Assembly: GCF_026914265.1 (NCBI RefSeq) | Contig: NC_069133.1 | Span: 11,849,937-11,913,936, forward strand | Length of the DNA stretch: 64,000 nt | DNA from: Mya arenaria | Lineage: Eukaryota > Mollusca > Bivalvia > Myida > Myidae | Reading direction: 5' to 3' | Shown: one piece after another, positions 45,226-58,985 of the stretch | Layout: the number at the start of each line of letters is the position of its first letter | How positions within the stretch are numbered: the first letter of the stretch is position 1 | Position numbers and translations under genes: made by a program | The notes under the pieces: model-generated | Database searches by the model: none | The model's input: the letters and a program-made list of their open reading frames with translations, nothing else | What the model was told of the DNA's origin: nothing

Positions 45226-47529
45226 TATCTGGACTGATGGTTAGCTGCCGACTACTGGATCCTTGCTTGGCATATATTATTTTTTGTCCTTTAAAATGCT
45301 GGTTGCATTTTTGAATTGATTTAAATTGAGTTGTAATGAAGTTCAACCATTTTCTTATACAAGTATTATATATTTTGTTTTTGAATTGTATTAGATTTTG
45401 AATGAATGTATACTTCAGTGTATATTTTAATGATATCAATCAAACTGCATTGATGCATGATTGTTGAAATCTTACCAACATTCCTTAAGTAACATTGAAA
45501 ATGGAAGTCATTAGCAAGCAAGCCCTGCGCTGGTAAGATGTCTTCCTGGCTTGCTCAAATTCTGCATTTTATGTAGCAGGGCTTGTTCAAAAATTTGATG
45601 CCAAACTATAGTATATGAATTCAGGCTTGTTCATCCAAAAGTCTTTCAATGACTGCATTAGAGAGTACTCTTATGAAACAAATTTCACATGTAAAAGACG
45701 ATCCTTCTTTGCCTCAAGTTAAGCAGAACGACCATTGCCACAAAACCTGAAAATTCTACATCACCACGGTTCTTGTAGACTGGTCATTGTCTCAAGTTTA
45801 ACACACTTAGTAAATTGTTTATTGCCACAAATTTTTGCTCAATTTTGGCCAGATAGTTCATAATCACAGATAAGACATTTTTCACTGTCACAAAATCTAG
45901 TCGAAACCAGCTGAAGATCTCTGTAGAGAATGAAAATGAACAATTAAAGAAGAAATTTACTCGAGAAAAACATAAAACAGTGAGGTTGGTTTTGGGTTAA
46001 AAGTTATTTTCTGAAGAGAAGTGGCAGAACAAGTTTGGATAAAAATGGTAATGTATATATTAATAGAAATAAAAAATGGATCAACTTTGCTGACTCAATA
46101 AAATGCCTTGGATCAATCCATCTTTACAAGTCATAATATATAAAACATGCCACATTTCAATTTGAACTGTCCCTGTGTACTGTACCATATTTAACTTATA
46201 AATGGCTCATCACAAAACCTGTGCTTGTAAGGTCAAAAACACAGATGCTCATATCGAACATGTACCTCAAACAAAACCATCACCCCTTTGTGTTTACACT
46301 TAGCCAGTGACTGAAACACTGAAACATATCCTTGCTCAATGGAACAATCAACTTTAAACTAATTCTTGCCATGCATTTTATGCAAGTCTGATTTAGGTGT
46401 TCATGAATAAAGGGATTCAAATCTTCAAAGTTTGCTGCTATGCTTAATCCAGTTTGTTTGTAGCCATGGGACTTTGTGTTTTAAAATAACCATTCAATAC
46501 ATACCAAGTAGAATTTCTAAGTAAACCACTTGATACATACCATGTAGAATGCTTTCCATGTATTAACACTTAACATGTTGGTAAATGTACTCTTACACTT
46601 TACTGTATAATTGTTATTATTAAGTATTTGTTTGATATAACTTGATTGCCATGCGGCACTTAACTGCTCTGATGACATTTATTTGTTGTTTAAATTTACC
46701 AAATGATGTGTACTTTGAACTACGCTATGTTCAGTGATTTGTGTTCTGTGGATATACTACAAGCCAGTTACATAAGGCATATGTTTGCACTGGTGACCAA
46801 TAATATCTTACAAGGCTGTTTACTGTAAATGTGTTGACTCATACGTACCATTTGAGTCGAAATTCACCTTCCACTAGATATAGTAAGGTATAAGGTGAAG
46901 GTCAACTACGTAATTCAGAGGTACAAAAATTACTCCTTAGGTTAATATTCCATCAACCGATGGGGGCAAAACTACCCCTTTTTTGGGGGGTGGGGATTTG
47001 ACAGGGTCAGGCCATAATGCCATTATTATAGGGTGTGGGCAGACTTTTATAAACTTAACAACACATTCAGAGGTGCAGGTCTAAATATAGAGATGCATGT
47101 TTATTTTAATAAATACAATGAAAACTACAGGGAGAACCGTAATTATACATACCACACACCTGTCGAAATAGCTTTACCAATTATTAATGGGATAACTGCC
47201 TTGAAGCGGTTGTACCATAAAATTGAGTTGTATGGCTAAATATAGTATAGAACCTCTATTTCATAAATAGATATATGATGCATTTAGATCTGCACTTCTA
47301 TTGTTGGCTCGAAGCAAATTATTTCCCAAATACAATTGTCATAGTTTTCTGTATGGAACTAAAGGCAGTCATCTTTACCTTTAGGTTTAAGGGGAAAACT
47401 AGTGATGTTGGCGAGAAAATAATGCTGCGCTATTGTAAAAAATTTGTCTCAACATTTTTATATAGCATGACATATTGATTATGGATTTATCGATGTTTAT
47501 AACATATGCTGTTTAATGTGGATTTTTAG
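45226..47529 (+). other. Transporter 3' untranslated region and flank, extent unknown
   Basis: Candidate AATAAA signals lie near 46069 and 46098; further ones occur downstream (for example near 51323). None is decisive. No ORF or repeat is recognisable. Confidence 0.4.
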
Positions 47530-48200
47530 CTCGACTATTCGAAGAATAAGGAGAGCTATACTACTCACCCTGGCGTCGGCGGTGGCGCCGGCGGCATTGG
47601 CGTCACACCTTGGTTAAGGTTTTGCATGTAAGCACCTTTACGTCATTATCTCAGTAAATACATCAGTTATTGCATTGAAACTTTAGATATGTATTGCCAA
47701 CTATCTAACATACTAAATTAATGAAGTTAGATAACAATTATTTAAATATAATGCAAATACTAGGCCTTTATTATTCGACTTAGAAATAAGCACACATAGG
47801 TTAATATCTCAGCAACTACTTGAGGTATTGCATTGATACTTGATACAATGGTACTCAACCATCCAACCTACTAAATTAACCAAGTTAGATAACTCTAGTT
47901 TGCATTTATTGCAAATAATTGCCCTCTATTATTTGACTTAGAAATTCTGGTTAAGGTTTTGCATGTAAGCACATGTAGGTTAATATCTCAGTAATTACTG
48001 GATGGATTGCATTGAGACTTTATACAATGGTACTCAACCATCCAATCTACTTAAATAACCAAGTAAGATAACTCCAGTTTGCATTAAATTAAAATAATGG
48101 CCCCTTTTTTATTCGACATAGAAATTCTGGTTAAGGTTTTGCATGTGACAACTTTTAAGTCAATACCTCAGCAAATACATCATGTATTGCATTGAAACTG
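47530..48200. repeat. Dispersed bivalve-type repeat with about 180-bp internal units
   Basis: It begins CTCGACTATTCGAAGAATAA and GGCGTCGGCGGTGGCGCCGG. Three or four units then carry CTGGTTAAGGTTTTGCATGT, a CAGTAAATACATCAGT-type block, TGCATTGAAACTTTA, and CCAAGTTAGATAACTC. The compact GC burst among AT-rich units is typical of this family. Confidence 0.7.
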
Positions 48201-51200
48201 TTCATTTGATCTGGGGATGTAGTTATAAAGCATCTCAGTAAGTTGGTATGACTTCTAAAAAAAAAACCTTAAATTTTTACAACTTATTTTCAATCCCCTC
48301 TACTTTTCATGAACTGTTGTCATATGAATTTACAAATCATGCCATTTTCCTGCATATTTTTGTTGTACAAACATTTTTGGATTTCTTCAAGTTCAGCTTA
48401 GAAAAGGGGCATTACTTTCAAAACCTTTTTCAGAACCAATATTGAAATTACTTTGAAGTTACAATTGATACTTCTGCCCTGTTAAATTAGGTCAATTATC
48501 CTATCACATAACCTATACGATAATTTATTTCCTGCTTCTGTCTTTTAAATATTTTTTTAAGTAATATTTAATTGTTTATGCATTTTTGTTCTCACAAATG
48601 AGGTTTAGTGTTCACTGAAATGTTTTTGCTTGTATTTATTCGCCAGGCAGCTTATTGCATTAACTCATAAGATAACTTTCGTGCGTGCTTGTGTGGGTGT
48701 GTGTTTGTTACATGCCATATTTCTGGAATGCTTCCTAGGGGATTTTGTCTATAACTCGGGATTTTCATTAATTGTCATTAATTGCACCAACATGGGCATT
48801 TTTGATGTGTTTTACTTTAAACTAAAAAGTACTTTATTGTCAAGTTCAGTATATGTTGTGAATCAACGAACAGTGTATTGTATAAAGCAATCTAGTCTTC
48901 ATATTTTCCATTACCACTCACAACTATCTTGTTGTTTATATTTCCATTTTGGGTGGTATTCCCCTTCTTCAGAGAAGCAAAATCCTTTCTATATGGCATA
49001 TACATGTATGCTATGTATGTGTGTGTGCATGATTGTAAATTTACAAAATATTGTTATTTTTAAATATATCAAAAATGTTACTTGAACAATGCAAAGAAAT
49101 TGTATTCATGTTGAAAGATTATTATGTAAAAACCATGAAATTATTAGAATTGTACAGGTGAATATAAAAAGTGAACATTTTGAACATACATTTTGGGTTT
49201 GAAATGTTAGTGGCAGAAAAATCATTTCTGGTACAAATCGGGAACTGGATACCATCATATTCATTCATCACTGTGTGGTGTTTGGGATCATGCATTTTAA
49301 CTGATAACAAAAAATGGTGTGTTTATGTATAGTTGTTCATACAGAATATCTGTTGCTTTATTCTGTTCATATATTTGTTTAATGGTTGTTTTGACATATA
49401 ACCAACCATCAACATTATCACATTCATGACATGTACATGTTTCACTAGTTTTTAGTCGTTGATGTGTCAAACATTTGTCTCATGTAAATGCCTTTTGTAT
49501 TGGCTATTTTATGAACATGTAAAGAATATTTCGCTAATTGATGTTTATGATAAAACATTTCTACATTTTTGACCCTGTGTATATATAAATATTTGTATGG
49601 ATCCTTTGCGAGTGTTTGAGCCTGCCCCTAAGTTGTCAGTTCCACGTTGATAAGTAAAAAAAAGTTCCACGTTATTATGTAAAAAAAAACAACGCACAAT
49701 TGCTGAAAGCGGCAGACGGCTTTCTCTGTTGTGTGAAGTTGATTGACAGGCAAAAGGTGTTGTACTCGATACGAAATTCATTTGGTGTATTTGGGCAGAG
49801 CAGAAGCTATAATCATTTTAATACTCCACCACCTTAAAATGCTAAGTACATTTGCAAACCGTTGTACATATATATGCTGTGTATTGTTGTTTGTCAGAGG
49901 AGATTGTCAGTTATGTAATGCCTAGAAATTGTACAGACATTTGAACTGCGGTGTGAGAGATTGTTTTTGTAAATACAGGTAATAAGTGCTCATGGAATTA
50001 TTAATTAATTAAAAATGTTCAATGTTTTATTTTTTTAATCTTTTATTACAAATTATTAGTAATCAACTCGTTTTAGCTCAGTTCTATGTCATTATATTGT
50101 ATACAATAATTGTTCAGCTGGTGTTCGTTAATATTATTTTTATTTAACTTAAGAAATTCTTCTTGGACGACTTTGTGTTCATTTAAAGATTTTTTTTACT
50201 TCAGTAGGTGCTTTTATGTTTAGATTTTTTTTTACCTTTTAAGCTTTGTGTTCGTTCTAAATAAGTTTAACTTCTATATACTCTGAGAAAGTTTTTATTT
50301 AACAGCCAGTTTCATTTACAAAATAATGAAAAATATCCAACCTGTGTTCAGGCTTGTATTAGAGTTACTTCCCTTTGCTCATTGACCGAGTTGTCTCATT
50401 CATTCAGTTTTTAATTGAAGGTGTTCCATTATATTCGTTAGTTTTACAGAATTGTATTAGAATTAAATGTAGTTCAGTAAGCCTTTTATTGTGTTATTAT
50501 TAACTGCCTATTTAAATTTATAGTCTTCAAATTGATTTTTAAAAATATGACTTTAATTGTTATATCCATCAAGTGCTCTTTTTCTGTTATTTTTGAAATC
50601 CGTTTTTACACTCTGTGACAAAGTTTTATACAAAGCTTTTTAACTGTTAATTTTTTATGATGTTTACCATTAAGCAGAATTTTAGGAAACAAAATATGCT
50701 CAGTGCATTTAAGAAGGCAAAATTTCCAAAATGTTCAGTTAAATACTTCAACTCCCTCGCTTATGTTTCATGAGCTCAAAAATTAATTTCATGTGTTATG
50801 TTAAAAATATGTTGTTCAACTTAAAGCTCTTTTATTACTTAGTATTTAGAAACCTGACATTATGTGAGATTATTTCAGTGCTGGCATAACAACTAAATGA
50901 AATAATGAATAAACAAAAACAGATAAATAAACACAGATGATACTTGACTGGTATGACCTTCCTAGTTTGTGGTTTTTCCTGCAACACGAGACCACACTCT
51001 CTGGTTATCATGTTCCAACGAGAGTGATTAATATTATGTAGTAATTGTTTTTTGTCAATCATTGTAAAATAAGCAAGTTGAAATTAAAGATTATGATTTT
51101 TATGGGTTGAAACATTACCTTTAACCAATAGAAAGGTTCTTTGGTTAAGAAACTCGTTATTGAAACTTCGTTAAAGAAACATGTTATTGAAACTTATGCT

Positions 51201-52611
51201 ATTTATTTTGCATTTTAAATGTGCTAAGCATATAATCATATTTTTCACGTATTTTGTGTGTGTGTGTGTATTGTGCCTTGTTGTTTTAGTTTTCATATAT
51301 ATGTGAATATGAGTGTCAGTAAAATAAATATCATAAAATTAAAATTGTGTTGTCGTCTGCTTCATTTTAGATAATACATTTCGAAATGCTCGTCCCAAGG
51401 TGTAGTGTTTTAAATAACTCAAGGCCAGCCTGTGGTCTTCAGCCATTTCCCTTCCTGAAATTTGAAGTCATGTCAACATCCCATTTGTCATATAAAAGTC
51501 TTTATTAGATATGGTTATTTGAACTTTCGTGCCAATCCTCGTATGAATCTCGGATTACACCAATTAACTACGTGTACTGTATGAGAAGAACTAATTACTT
51601 ACGGTGCTTTGCGGACGCAGGTCAAACACGATATCACAATACACCTGGGTGGATACGGGGAAATGAATACAATGAACGCTTATGGCAGAAGGAAATACAA
51701 GAACTAAGTAGTGTACATTTTCTTGGAAACCTCACCTGTTGTCAATGTTAGTGATGAAATGGCTGATTGGTGCACGGAATAACCCCTGTATACACTAGGA
51801 GACTTTGACAGGTGCAGCATTTCCATGAAATAAGATTTTATGAAAACAGTTATGTGTAAAATTTCTTAACCATAAATGGCACTAGCATCGTCATGATCGT
51901 ATGCCCAGTGCGTCCTCGATAACTCGGTGATTTTAAGATCTTTTGCGCATGCGTTAATGCCATGGTGATTTTAAATAGAAAGAGAACATCGTATGCTTTG
52001 GTTAATTCCTGAATTAAGGTTGAGGGTAGGGGTAGTCCCCACCCCCGCTCGGATAATCCTTTTGAAACTTAACACAGAAGTACTGTACGTATTTCTAGCG
52101 CTACATGGATTTCGGGATTGTATGTTAAGGCAAAGGTTATTTTGACGGTACACATTACAGTCCATGTTCGCTTTTTTACTGATAGGGTAATTTATGAGGA
52201 GTATAACAATACCTTGTCTGTTCTGTAACCCGCACGGTCCTCATCTAAACTTAATAATCTTGCGTAGAAACCTACAATCTGATACCAATAACAAACCCAA
52301 CTCCCAGCTACAATAGCACATTATTTGAGTATATATTGGATGCAAGATCATTGCTGTAGCGTAGGAAATAAACTTACACTTAGCGGCGGAAGGTTAGTTT
52401 TTGTGTTGTGTACACGTCACACCTGGGACCAATAACAAATCTTTCTTCCAGGAAACACTCTAGGATCAATGGTTACTTTTCTGCATGGCTGTTCCCTGTC
52501 ATACGTATGGGTCAAAGGTTATTTCCCATTTGGTACAATGGTCCAACAACGAGAACGCCTAATGCAGCCATTTTAGTTCAAAGACAATGCCAAATTTCTG
52601 TAAAGTCGGTC
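48201..52611. other. AT-rich intergenic sequence, no supported gene
   Basis: The longest frame, 151 codons at 48630-49085, is low in coding character and has no recognisable domain. AATAAA at 51323 followed by a GT-rich stretch could be a distal poly(A) site for the transporter. A short (GT)n is at 51255. Confidence 0.5.
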
Positions 52612-55490
52612 AGGTAGCAGCCATCAAGGCCGATGCCACACTCAACGGTCAGGCAGCAGTCATCTTAGATCGAGGCCGATGACACACTTCGGCGTCAACG
52701 GTCAGGTAGCAGTCATCTTAGATCGAGGCCGATGACACACTTCGACGTCAACGGTCATGTAGCAGTCATCTTAGATCGAGGCCGATGACACACTTCGGCG
52801 TCAACGGTCATGTAGCAGTCATCTTAGATCGAGGCCGATGACACACTTCGGCGTCAACGGTCATGTAACAGTCATCTTAGATCGAGGCCGATGACACACT
52901 TCGGCGTCAACAGTCATGTAGCAGTCTTCTTAGATCGAGGCCGATGACACACTTCGGCGTCAACGGTCAGGTAGCAGTCATCTTAGATCGTGGCCGACGC
53001 CACACTTCGGCGTCAATGGTCAGGTAGCAGCCATCTCAGTCCAAGGCAAATGACACAATTCGGCGTCAACGGTCAGGTAGCAGTCATCTTAGATCGAGGC
53101 CGACGCCACACTCCGGCGTCAATGGTCAGGTAGCAGCCATCTCAGTCCAAGGCAAATGACACAATTCGGCGTCAACGGTCAGGTAGCAGTCATCTTAGAT
53201 CGAGGCCGACGCCACACTTCGGCGTCAATGGTCAGGTAGCAGCCATCTTAGTCCAAGGCAAATGACACACTTCGGCGTCAACGGTCAGGTAGCAGCCATC
53301 TTAGTCCGAGGCCGATGACACACTTCGGCGTCAACGGTCAGGAAGCAGTCATCTTAGATCGAGGCCGACGCCACACTTCGGCGTCAATGGTCAGGTAGCA
53401 GCCATCTTAGTCCAAGGCAAATGACACACTTCGGCGTCAACGGTCAGGTAGCAGCCATCTTAGTCCGAGGCCGATGACACACTTCGGCGTCAACGGTCAG
53501 GAAGCAGTCATCTTAGATCGAGGCCGATGACACACTTCGGCGTCAATGGTCAGGTAGCAGCCATCTCAGTCCAAGGCAAATGACACAATTCGGCGTCAAC
53601 GGTCAGGTAGCAGTCATCTTAGATCGAGGCCGACGCCACACTTCGGCGTCAATGGTCAGGTAGCAGCCATCTCAGTCCAAGGCAAATGACACAATTCGGC
53701 GTCAACGGTCAGGTAGCAGTCATCTTAGATCGAGGCCGATGACACACTTCGGCGTCAATGGTCAGGTAGCAGCCATCTCAGTCCAAGGCAAATGACACAT
53801 TCGGCGTCAACGGTCAGGTAGCAGCCATCTTAGTCCGAGGCCGATGACACATTTTAGCGTCAACGGTCAGGTAGCAGTCATCTTAGATCGAGGCCGACGC
53901 CACACTTCGGCGTCAACGGTCAGGTAGCAGCCATCTCAGTCCAAGGCAAATGACACACTTCGGCGTCAACGGTCAGGCAGCAGCCATCTCAGTCCAAGGC
54001 AAATGACACACTTCGGCGTCAACGGTCAGGCAGCAGCCATCTCAGTCCAAGGCAAATGACACAATTCGGCGTCAACAGTCAGGTAGCAGTCATCTTAGAT
54101 CGAGGCCGACGCCACACTTCGGCGTCAATGGTCAGGTAGCAGCCATCTCAGTCCAAGGCAAATGACACACTTCGGCGTCAACGGTCAGGTAGCAGCCATC
54201 TTAGTCCGAGGCCGATGACACATTTTAGCGTCAACGGTCAGGTAGCAGTCATCTTAATTCGAGACCGACGCCACACTTTGGCGTCAATGGTCAGGTAGCA
54301 GCCATCTTAGTCCGAGGCCAATGCCGCACTTCGGCGTCAACGGTCAGGCAGCAGCCATCTTAGTCCGAGGCCAATGCCACACTTCGGCATCAACGGTCAG
54401 GTAGCTGTCATCTTAGATCGAGGCCGACGCCACACTTCGGCGTCAATGGTCAGGTAGCAGCCATCTTAGTCCGAGGCCAATGCCACACTTCGGCGTCAAC
54501 GGTCAGGCAGCAGCCATCTTAGTCCGAGGCCAATGCCACACTTCGGCGTCAATGGTCAGGTAGCAGTCATCTTAGATCGAGGCCGACGCCACACTTCGGC
54601 GTCAATGGTCAGGTAGCAGCCATCTTAGTCTGAGGCCAATGCCACACTTCGGCGTCAACGGTCAGGCAGCAGCCATCTTAGTCCGAGGCCAATGCCACAC
54701 TTCGGCGTCAACGGTCAGGTAGCAGACATCTCAGTCTGAGGCCAACGCCACACTTCAGCGCCAACGGTCAGATAGCTGTCATCTCAGTCCGAGGCCAATG
54801 CCACACTTCGGCGTCAACGGTCAGGTAGCAGCCATCTTAGTCCGAGGCCTATCTAACACTTCGGCGTTAACCGGCAGGTAGCAGCCATCTAAATCGGAAG
54901 TTAACGCCACACTTCGGCGTCAAATATCAGGTAGCAGCCATCTAAATTCAAAGTCAACGCCACACTTCGGCGTAAACCGGCAGGTAGCAGCCATCTTAAT
55001 CGGAAGTCAACGCCACACTTCGGCGTAAACCGTCAAGTGGCAGCCATCTAAATCGGAAGTCAGCGCCACACTTCGGCGTCAACGGTCAGGTAGCAGCCAT
55101 CTAAATCCGAAGTCAACGCCACACTTCGGCGTTAACCGTCAGGTAGCAGCCATCTAAATCGGAAGTCAACGCCACACTTCGGCGACAACGGTCAGATGGC
55201 AGCCATCTAAATCGGAAGTCAGCGCCACACTTCGGCGTCAACGGTCAGGTAGCAACCATCTTAATCCGAAGTCAACGCCACAATACGGCGTCAACGGTCA
55301 GGTGGCAGCCATCTAAATCGGAAGTCAGCGCCACACTTCGGCGTCAACGGTCAGGTAGCAACCATCTAAATCCGAAGTCAACGCCACATTACGGCGTCAA
55401 CGGTCAGGTAGCAGCCATCTAAATCCGAAATAAACGCCACACTTCGGCGTCAACGGTCAGGTAGCAGCCATCTCAGTCCGAGGTCAATGA
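52612..55490. repeat. 54-bp GC-rich minisatellite, about 53 copies, dimeric in part
   Basis: The unit is ACTTCGGCGTCAACGGTCAG plus GTAGCAGTCATCTTAGATCG plus AGGCCGATGACAC. Two unit types, one with CTTAGATCGAGGCCGA and one with CTCAGTCCAAGGCAAATG, alternate over long stretches and so form a 108-bp higher-order repeat. In units reading GACGCCACACTTCGGCGTC, six-base arms can pair. The last dozen copies (from about 54880) carry TAAATCGGAAGTCAACGCC and are more diverged. Confidence 0.96.
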
Positions 55491-55502
55491 TACACATGTT
55501 TG

Positions 55503-55505
55503 CCC

Positions 55506-55536
<31 letters not shown>

Positions 55537-55539
55537 ACA
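55503..55539. repeat. (C)20 run followed by a (CA)n microsatellite
   Basis: Twenty cytosines run into alternating AC pairs directly after the 54-bp array. Confidence 0.95.
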
Positions 55540-57508
55540 ATACTTCATTGTAGGGTCAGTTATTTTAACCGTTTGTTCTTTTTAACTTTATTTTAAGCTC
55601 AATGTAACCATTTGTCTCTTTTTCTATAACTTCGGTTTAAGCGTTTAAAATAAAAACTGAGAACATATTAGCTCGAATCCTGGCTTATTCTTGTTTTACA
55701 CAGATATTCCAGTGCCGTGTGATTTTATTACAAGTACATTTATATTCGTTGTTTATATTGGACATACATACCCCAATCCCCCCCCCCCAAATCAAAACAA
55801 CAACAATAATAATATACTGCTAATGACCAATGTAGACATTATATACACACTTTGTATTTATGTAAAACCAATTGTCGGCCGTTGAGAGAAAATTAATGTA
55901 GATACATGGCTATTTAATTCAGTTTTGCTTCTCTTGCTAATAGTTGACGTCATAAAGTCCATTTAAATTTGCTCTTTTCAGTTTTTACATTCCCTTCCAT
56001 GAACACAAGTACAATAAAGATGAGTATATATATATATATATATGTTTCTGAAAATATATGTTTTTGTTTATTTGGAGGTCTCAATATATATTAAACATGC
56101 AAGTTTGCACAGATAGGCGAATTTTCAGAAACACCTTGAAATAAACTATACCGTATACTTATACTGGTTTGAATCATATTTTTTTCTGACAAGGCACACT
56201 CCTTTTAATCGAACTTGGTCGAAAGGAGCGTTCCTTTTAATGTTTTTTTTATAAAAGAATTGTTGTTTCTGGTTTATTCATGTTTTACCTAGATACTCAT
56301 TTCAATAAATGTTGAATATACCCCTATCCCCCTAAAGGTAAAACCATTGAAATACGAGTGTCTTAGGCACTGGTCTGCATTATCACAACAAGAATAATAA
56401 ACTGCTATTGGCCAGCTGTGTGAGGCTAAACATACGACATTCGATGTTAGACTTCGTTCTAAGAATGTCGTGCTGGTACTAGGCATTCAAAACACTGGAC
56501 ACTGGACATTCAAAACATGAATGTCAAGCAAGCATTACATTCATTTCTTGAATTTCCAATGGCCAGCCGTATGAAGTTAGCTAAGCCTACGACATTCGAC
56601 GATAGACTTTCTAAAGATGAATGTCCTGCTGGCACGGCATTAGACTCTTGACATTCAAACATACATTGTACATTCGAAACATGAACGTCGTGCAAGCATG
56701 CCATTTTTTGCATGTCCAATGCGACGACATTTAATTTTTAAATGTCCAATATGTTTTATAAAGACATCTACCAAATTTTACCGTATATATTGTTTGAAAT
56801 CACATTTGTTTACTGACAAGGCACGCTTCTTTCGAACGAAAATGTTTCCGCCTTTACCGCTGAAATATGTATACCTAAGAAACTGGGGCAAAAATATTAC
56901 GTGTAGGTTGTATATTTTGTCTTTTCAACATGCATGGAAGATGGGATTTTCAGTGTCGTCATTAATTTTGTTTTAAAAAATATTTCTGTGTCATAAAACA
57001 AAAGCTTTTATTCGATTTTCATGACACTTGGTCAGAATATTTGTCAGCATGTTTTTTTAAGACCAGAGTGTCTTTGGGTCATTTCTGGTCATTTACTAGG
57101 TTACGAGGTCAAATTTCAAGATATAGTTAATATAGTTTAAGCTTCTTATTTCTTCCACAAATTCACCAGTACTCATCCACTCTTGGGAAACCCATTCAGA
57201 ATATATCTCAGCATTCTATATAGGACCAGTGTGAATATGGGTCATCATTATTTTGAAATAACACAAAATCTCACACATTCCATTCATGTTAAATCAAGGT
57301 CATGGTTGAACTCAACAGTTAAAGAACTATTAATAGAAAATATTTGGTACATACATGTATGTTTCAAACAACAATCGGTATCAGCTATGCATTGTACAGA
57401 TTGCAACCATCTCACTTGAGGGTCAAGGTCATTTTTAGGTACCAAAATTTAGATGGGACCTAGGTAGCAGAAGTTTTTTGTTAACACATTCGTGAGCCTT
57501 CTTGCTGT
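55540..57508. other. Intergenic with degenerate repeats and a CRE
   Basis: A perfect TGACGTCA is at 55945-55952, followed by TAAAG as at 9914, and (TA)n is at 56028. An imperfect direct repeat of about 170 bp spans 56390-56715 (GGCCAGC, ACGACATTCGA, CATTCAAAACATGAATGTC). Degenerate dispersed-repeat units with GGTCAGAATATTTGTC and ATGGGTCAT lie at 57010-57440. No gene. Confidence 0.5.
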
Positions 57509-58985
57509 ATCGGTCGTTGGTCAGGTAACCATATCGGTCCTGGGTCAGGTAACTATATCGGTCGTTGGTCAGGTAATTGCATCGGTCCAAGGTCAGGTAA
57601 CCATATCGGTCCTGGGCCAGGTAACCATATCGGTCCAATGTCAGCTAACCATATCGGTCCAATGTCAGGTAACCATATCGGTCCTAGGTCAGGTAATTGC
57701 ATTGGTCCCGTGTCAAAAAAACATACCGGAACTAGGTTAGGTAATCATTATATGACATAGGTCAGGTTACTGTATCGGTCCTAGGTCAGGTAACCATATC
57801 GGTCCTAGGTAGGGTAACCATATCGGTCCTTGGTCAGGTAATTGCATCGGTCCTGTGTCAAAAAACATATCGGACCTTGGTCAGGTAATCATTGTATGAC
57901 ATTGGTCAGGTTACTGTATCGTTCCTAGGTCATGTAACCATACTGGTCCTGAGTCAGGTAACCATATCGGTCCTAGGTCAGGTAACCATATCGGTCCAAT
58001 GTCAGCTAACCATATCGGTCCTGGGTCAGGTAACCATATCGGTCCAATGTCAGGTAACCATACTGGTTCTGGGTCAGGTAACCATACTGGTCCTGGGTCA
58101 GGTAACCATATCGGTCCTAGGTCAGGTAACCATATCTGTCCTAGGTCAGGTAACCATATCGGTCCTAGGTCAGCTAACCATATCGGTCCAATGTCAGATA
58201 ACCATATCGGTCCTAGGTCAGGTAATTGCATCGGTCCTGTGTCAAAAAACATACCTGACCTAGGCCAGGTAATCATTATATGACATTGGTCAGGTTACTG
58301 TATCGGTCCTAGGTCATGTAACCATATCGGTCCTGGGTCAGGTAACCATATCGGTCCTGGGTCAGGTAACCATATCGGTCTAATGTCAGGTAACCATATC
58401 GGTCCTGGGTCAGGTAACCATATCGGTCCTGGGTCAGGTAACCATATTGGTCAAAGGTCAGGTAACCAGTTCGGTCCGGGGTCAGGTAACCATATCGGTC
58501 CTGGGTCAGGTAACCATATTGGTCAAAGGTCAGGTAACCAGTTCGGTCCGGGGTCAGGTAACCATATCGGTCCTGGGTCAGGTAACCATATCGGTCCTGG
58601 GTCAGGTAACCATATCGGTTCTGGGTCAGTTAACCATATCGGTCCTGGGTCAGGTAACCATATCGGTCCTGGGTCAGGTAATTGTATCGGTCCAAGTTCA
58701 GGTAACCATATCGGTCTTGGGTCAGGTTACCATATTGGTCCAAGGTCAGGTAACCATATCGGCCCTGGGCCAGGTAAATGCATCGGTCCAAGGTCAGGTA
58801 ACCAAATCGGTTCTAGGTCAGGTAATTGCATCGGTCCAAGGTCAGGTATCCATATCGGTCCAAGGTTAGGTAACCATATCGGTCCTAGGCCAGGTAATTA
58901 CATCGGTCTAAGGTCAGGTAACCATACTGGTCCTGAGTCAAGTAACCATATCGGTCCTGAGTCAAGTAATCATTTACATTTTAAG
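57509..58985. repeat. 24-bp minisatellite, about 60 copies, with higher-order blocks
   Basis: The unit is TCGGTCCTGGGTCAGGTAAC plus CATA. Because 24 is a multiple of three, frames stay open on both strands (209 codons, SGNHIGPG-type octapeptides, at 58383-59012); I do not regard this as coding. A longer block with GTGTCAAAAAACATA and ATCATTATATGACAT occurs three times (about 57697, 57845, 58227). Confidence 0.95.

Noticed and set aside
48630..49085. 151-codon ORF downstream of the transporter
   Set aside because: AT-rich composition, Cys/Phe/Tyr-heavy chance-like sequence, no domain, and no splice or promoter support.
52612..55490. CRISPR-like array
   Set aside because: The host is eukaryotic, units are contiguous with no unique spacers, and variation follows minisatellite patterns.
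52612..58985. Zelda-type CAGGTAG cluster acting in early development
   Set aside because: CAGGTAG does recur dozens of times, but Zelda is an arthropod factor and the count follows from tandem duplication.
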